Source: Methanococcoides sp. (GTDB lineage: Archaea > Halobacteriota > Methanosarcinia > Methanosarcinales > Methanosarcinaceae). Taken from it: a stretch of DNA of 64,000 nucleotides. The DNA is taken from NCBI GenBank assembly GCA_021108185.1, contig JAIORJ010000094.1:1-64000 (forward strand), given 5' to 3'. A program made the position numbers and the translations under genes. Positions 62,000 to 64,000 of the stretch are shown here, piece after piece (the first letter of the stretch is position 1; each line of letters begins with the position of its first letter). The notes below the pieces were generated by a model. The model worked only from the letters and a program-made list of their open reading frames with translations, made no database searches and had not been told where the DNA came from.

Positions 62000-62785
62000 T
62001 CACATCCTTTTGATATTACTGTAATACATGCACTCTTCAGGTGTGAACAGGGGCATCTCCTCAGAGCCTTCACACATTTCCACAGGAGCTCCGCGAACAA
62101 GCACACAAGGAATACATTCATCGGCTTCGCCCATCAAAAGCTGAGCAGCAGACACCAGATTATCAGCAACCGCCTTGCGTGTTATATGCAGAGGTTTCCC
62201 AAAAAGGTCATGTGAGCCTCGTGCATCTTCAACCGGAACCATACCGGAAGTCCCAAGTGCAACCCCCATACAACCAAGACGCAAAGGCTGAGTGCGGCTA
62301 TCACCAATGATAACACCCACATGGCAGGAAGAGTACTCTTCAACGCCCTTTCTGATATAAGCAGCACTTTTCTGAGCATCCTCCGGCAAAAGTACAACAT
62401 GCCCTTCCGGTGCATTAGAACCATCAATACCTGCATTAGGAGACAATGTCCCGTTGGTCAAAGTCAGAGCAGCCCCCGGCACACCCCCAATGATCTCATC
62501 GCATTCACAAAGAACGAGCTCCATTTCCCTGGGATCAAGACAATACTTACCTGCAAGTTCCTTTGCAATTTTCCCGGGAACTACGGTAGATAAGTCCACC
62601 AATCTGCCTTCTGCGGTAGCTACTGCGGATTCGGCAAGAACCAGGATATCGCGATCTTCCAGAAATACCCCATGCTTTTCGAAAGCTCCGCATAGAACTT
62701 CCACGATATCGTCACCCGCACCAATGAGGGGGGTTCGGATACCGAGCATCTGTATGGAGGGGAGCTCTGATACCAATTCAGACAC
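62000..62785 (-). CDS. cofE: Coenzyme F420-0:L-glutamate ligase family protein (CofE-like)
   Basis: The enzyme adds glutamates to F420-0 using GTP. It has 261 residues and starts at GTG 62785, overlapping the thiC end by 8 nt. GTP/metal-binding segments are present: VLAESAVATAEGRLVDL, GTLSPNAGIDGSNAPEG, GVIIGDSRTQPLRLG and RGSHDLFGKPLHITR. The C-terminus (CMYYSNIKRM) is longer than minimal CofE. F420 is the main hydride carrier of methanogens. CofE-like paralogues exist, so 'family' is the safe call. Confidence 0.9.
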   Translation of the reverse strand: MSELVSELPSIQMLGIRTPLIGAGDDIVEVLCGAFEKHGVFLEDRDILVLAESAVATAEGRLVDLSTVVPGKIAKELAGKYCLDPREMELVLCECDEIIGGVPGAALTLTNGTLSPNAGIDGSNAPEGHVVLLPEDAQKSAAYIRKGVEEYSSCHVGVIIGDSRTQPLRLGCMGVALGTSGMVPVEDARGSHDLFGKPLHITRKAVADNLVSAAQLLMGEADECIPCVLVRGAPVEMCEGSEEMPLFTPEECMYYSNIKRM

Positions 62786-64000
62786 CTTCTGACAGATAAT
62801 CAGCCATTATCTTGATGGCACAGTATTCGCCACACATGGAACAGGGACCCGTCATGGGACACATTCCCTTTGGTTTATCAGGGTCCAGTGCCAGTGCCAT
62901 CTGCCCTTCCCAATCGAAATTGGCACGCCTGTCAGCAAGCAATTTATCCCGCTCATCGAGACCGTATTTCATGGAATCGCCTATGTGTGCCGCGATCTTA
63001 AAAGCAATAAGGCCTTCACGCACCTGCTCAGGTGTTGGAAGGGATAGATGTTCTGCCGGAGTTATGTAGCAGAGATAATCAGCACCATTGCCACTTGCAA
63101 TGCTCGCACCAACTGCCCCGGAGATGTGGTCATACCCCATACCGACATCAGTCGGCAACGGACCTGCTACAAAGAGAGGGAAATTGGAAAGGGAACGGTG
63201 TGCCTGAATGTGGGGAACAATATCATTCGCCTGCACATGGCCACCCATACCTTCAATGATCACCTGGACACCGGCATCGTTCGCCTGCTTTGCAAGTTTT
63301 GCATTCTTCCTGATCTCCATCATCTGCGGATTATCACACACATCATGAACGCAACCACTACGCATAGTGTTCCCAAGGGAGAGGACGACATCGTTCTTCT
63401 TCAGTATAGAAAGGACCTCATCAAAATTCTCAAGATAGGGGTTCTCACAGCCGTCCTTCAGCATCAGAACACTGGTGAAGGAACCGCCCTTTGAGACCAT
63501 GCCCATGATACGCCCTGTACCTTTGAGCTTCTCAAGCATCTGCTTTTCCACGCAATGCACCACAACAGAACTTACACCTTCATCGACCTGCTTCTTAAGA
63601 TAGGAAAGCACATCCTCACCGGTCGTATCCTTCATCCCGCACTCAACGACTGCCTGATAGACCGGCACGGTTGTGATAGGTAAAGTGGTGTTATCAAAGA
63701 CCATTTTTCTGATGCCAGAGATATCGCCACCCATTGACAGGTCCGTTATCGTATCAGCACCGTATTTTTCTGCGATCTTCACTTTTTCCAGTTCAGCATC
63801 AGGGTCGATGCTTGCAGAAGAGGTTCCGAGATTGACATTTATCTTCGTCTTAGCTCCTGTTCCAATAGCCACCGGAGGACAGCCATCGCGAACCATTATC
63901 ACAAGGCTGCCATCTGCAACCCTTGACATTACAGTTTCCACATAAATGGACTCGTGTTCGGCCACATACTCCATTTCCGGGGTCAGCGTACCGTTCTTTG
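62778..64000 (-). CDS. thiC: Phosphomethylpyrimidine synthase ThiC, N-terminus cut by window edge
   Basis: This radical-SAM enzyme converts aminoimidazole ribotide to HMP-phosphate for thiamine. About 407 residues are visible; the frame is open through 64000 (GTLTPEMEYVAEHES), so only about 15-25 N-terminal residues are missing. The barrel motifs are AIGTGAKTKINVNLGTS, AEKYGADTITDLSMGG, and GPLPTDVGMGYDHISGAVG. The Fe-S motif near the C-terminus is MTGPCSMCGEYCAIK (CxxCx4C, specific to ThiC). The promoter and any leader lie outside the window. Confidence 0.97.
   Translation of the reverse strand, partial: KNGTLTPEMEYVAEHESIYVETVMSRVADGSLVIMVRDGCPPVAIGTGAKTKINVNLGTSSASIDPDAELEKVKIAEKYGADTITDLSMGGDISGIRKMVFDNTTLPITTVPVYQAVVECGMKDTTGEDVLSYLKKQVDEGVSSVVVHCVEKQMLEKLKGTGRIMGMVSKGGSFTSVLMLKDGCENPYLENFDEVLSILKKNDVVLSLGNTMRSGCVHDVCDNPQMMEIRKNAKLAKQANDAGVQVIIEGMGGHVQANDIVPHIQAHRSLSNFPLFVAGPLPTDVGMGYDHISGAVGASIASGNGADYLCYITPAEHLSLPTPEQVREGLIAFKIAAHIGDSMKYGLDERDKLLADRRANFDWEGQMALALDPDKPKGMCPMTGPCSMCGEYCAIKIMADYLSEGV

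Noticed and set aside
61858-62121. Open frame after and overlapping cofE ending in a hydrophobic helix
   Set aside because: Most of it is antisense-like Cys-rich sequence in another frame of cofE. Only the last ~29 codons lie outside, and no ribosome site precedes the internal ATG (61944). Too weak to call a gene.
1-64000. CRISPR arrays, insertion sequences, prophage or integrative elements
   Set aside because: I saw no regularly spaced direct repeats, transposase or integrase frames, or tRNA-adjacent repeats. Gene content looks like core chromosome throughout.

Overview
The window is a 64-kb stretch of chromosome from a methylotrophic methanogenic archaeon, most likely of the Methanosarcinaceae (Methanococcoides/Methanolobus-like). 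This rests on a complete set of methanogenesis marker genes with component A2 of the methyl-coenzyme M reductase (MCR) activation system, on archaeal FEN-1, NOG1, ABCE1/RLI, eIF5A, deoxyhypusine synthase, class I LysRS, pyruvoyl arginine decarboxylase and CofE, on AT-rich intergenic DNA with archaeal TATA boxes, and on stop codons: every complete gene ends in TAA or TGA and none in TAG, as expected where TAG is decoded as pyrrolysine. I found 71 genes on both strands. I saw no rRNA, tRNA, insertion sequence, CRISPR array or prophage.

Layout. 1-6.3 kb: exported proteins, a membrane-anchored winged-helix protein, and an ABC transporter operon (ATPase, CARDB-type surface protein, MacB-like permease) behind a leader that can fold into three nested helices. 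6.4-10.9 kb: phosphoglycerate mutase, flap endonuclease, two small proteins and a presenilin-like protease. 10.9-18.3 kb: the MCR-activation operon, transcribed leftward as atwA, mmp3, mmp6, mmp5, mmp15, mmp17, mmp7 and an AhpD-like gene. 18.6-22.5 kb: HAD hydrolase, lipoprotein nuclease, sensor kinase with receiver domain, membrane metalloprotease. 22.7-31 kb: eIF5A with agmatinase, zinc-finger protein, Pcm, PhoU-type regulator, a GTPase/DUF2073 operon, hexuloisomerase, aminotransferase and NOG1. 31-41 kb: CBS regulators, HisE, an aconitase-family large subunit, Fe-S and DHH proteins, NAD(P)HX repair, MoaC, PRPP synthetase. 40.5-45 kb: a DNA glycosylase, a TPD-family nuclease and the ferrous-iron locus. 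45-50.7 kb: polyamine/hypusine genes, LysRS and small enzymes. 50.7-64 kb: U32 protein, surface lipoprotein, MazG, HisF, large surface protein, ABCE1, metallo-beta-lactamase protein, thioredoxin, CofE and a truncated ThiC.

How the genes fit together. Two loci belong to one pathway: PdaD makes agmatine, SpeB converts it to putrescine, and deoxyhypusine synthase uses spermidine to modify eIF5A. eIF5A is paired with speB, and deoxyhypusine synthase is paired with an unassigned PLP decarboxylase opposite pdaD. The mmp/atwA cluster is a single tightly overlapping operon devoted to reductive, ATP-driven activation of MCR. Many genes look leaderless (TATA centre 25-30 nt before ATG). Others have strong Shine-Dalgarno sequences (GGAGG or GGTGATC), which let me move many starts downstream and exposed two genes where the best-placed start would be the non-standard codons ATA or ACG.
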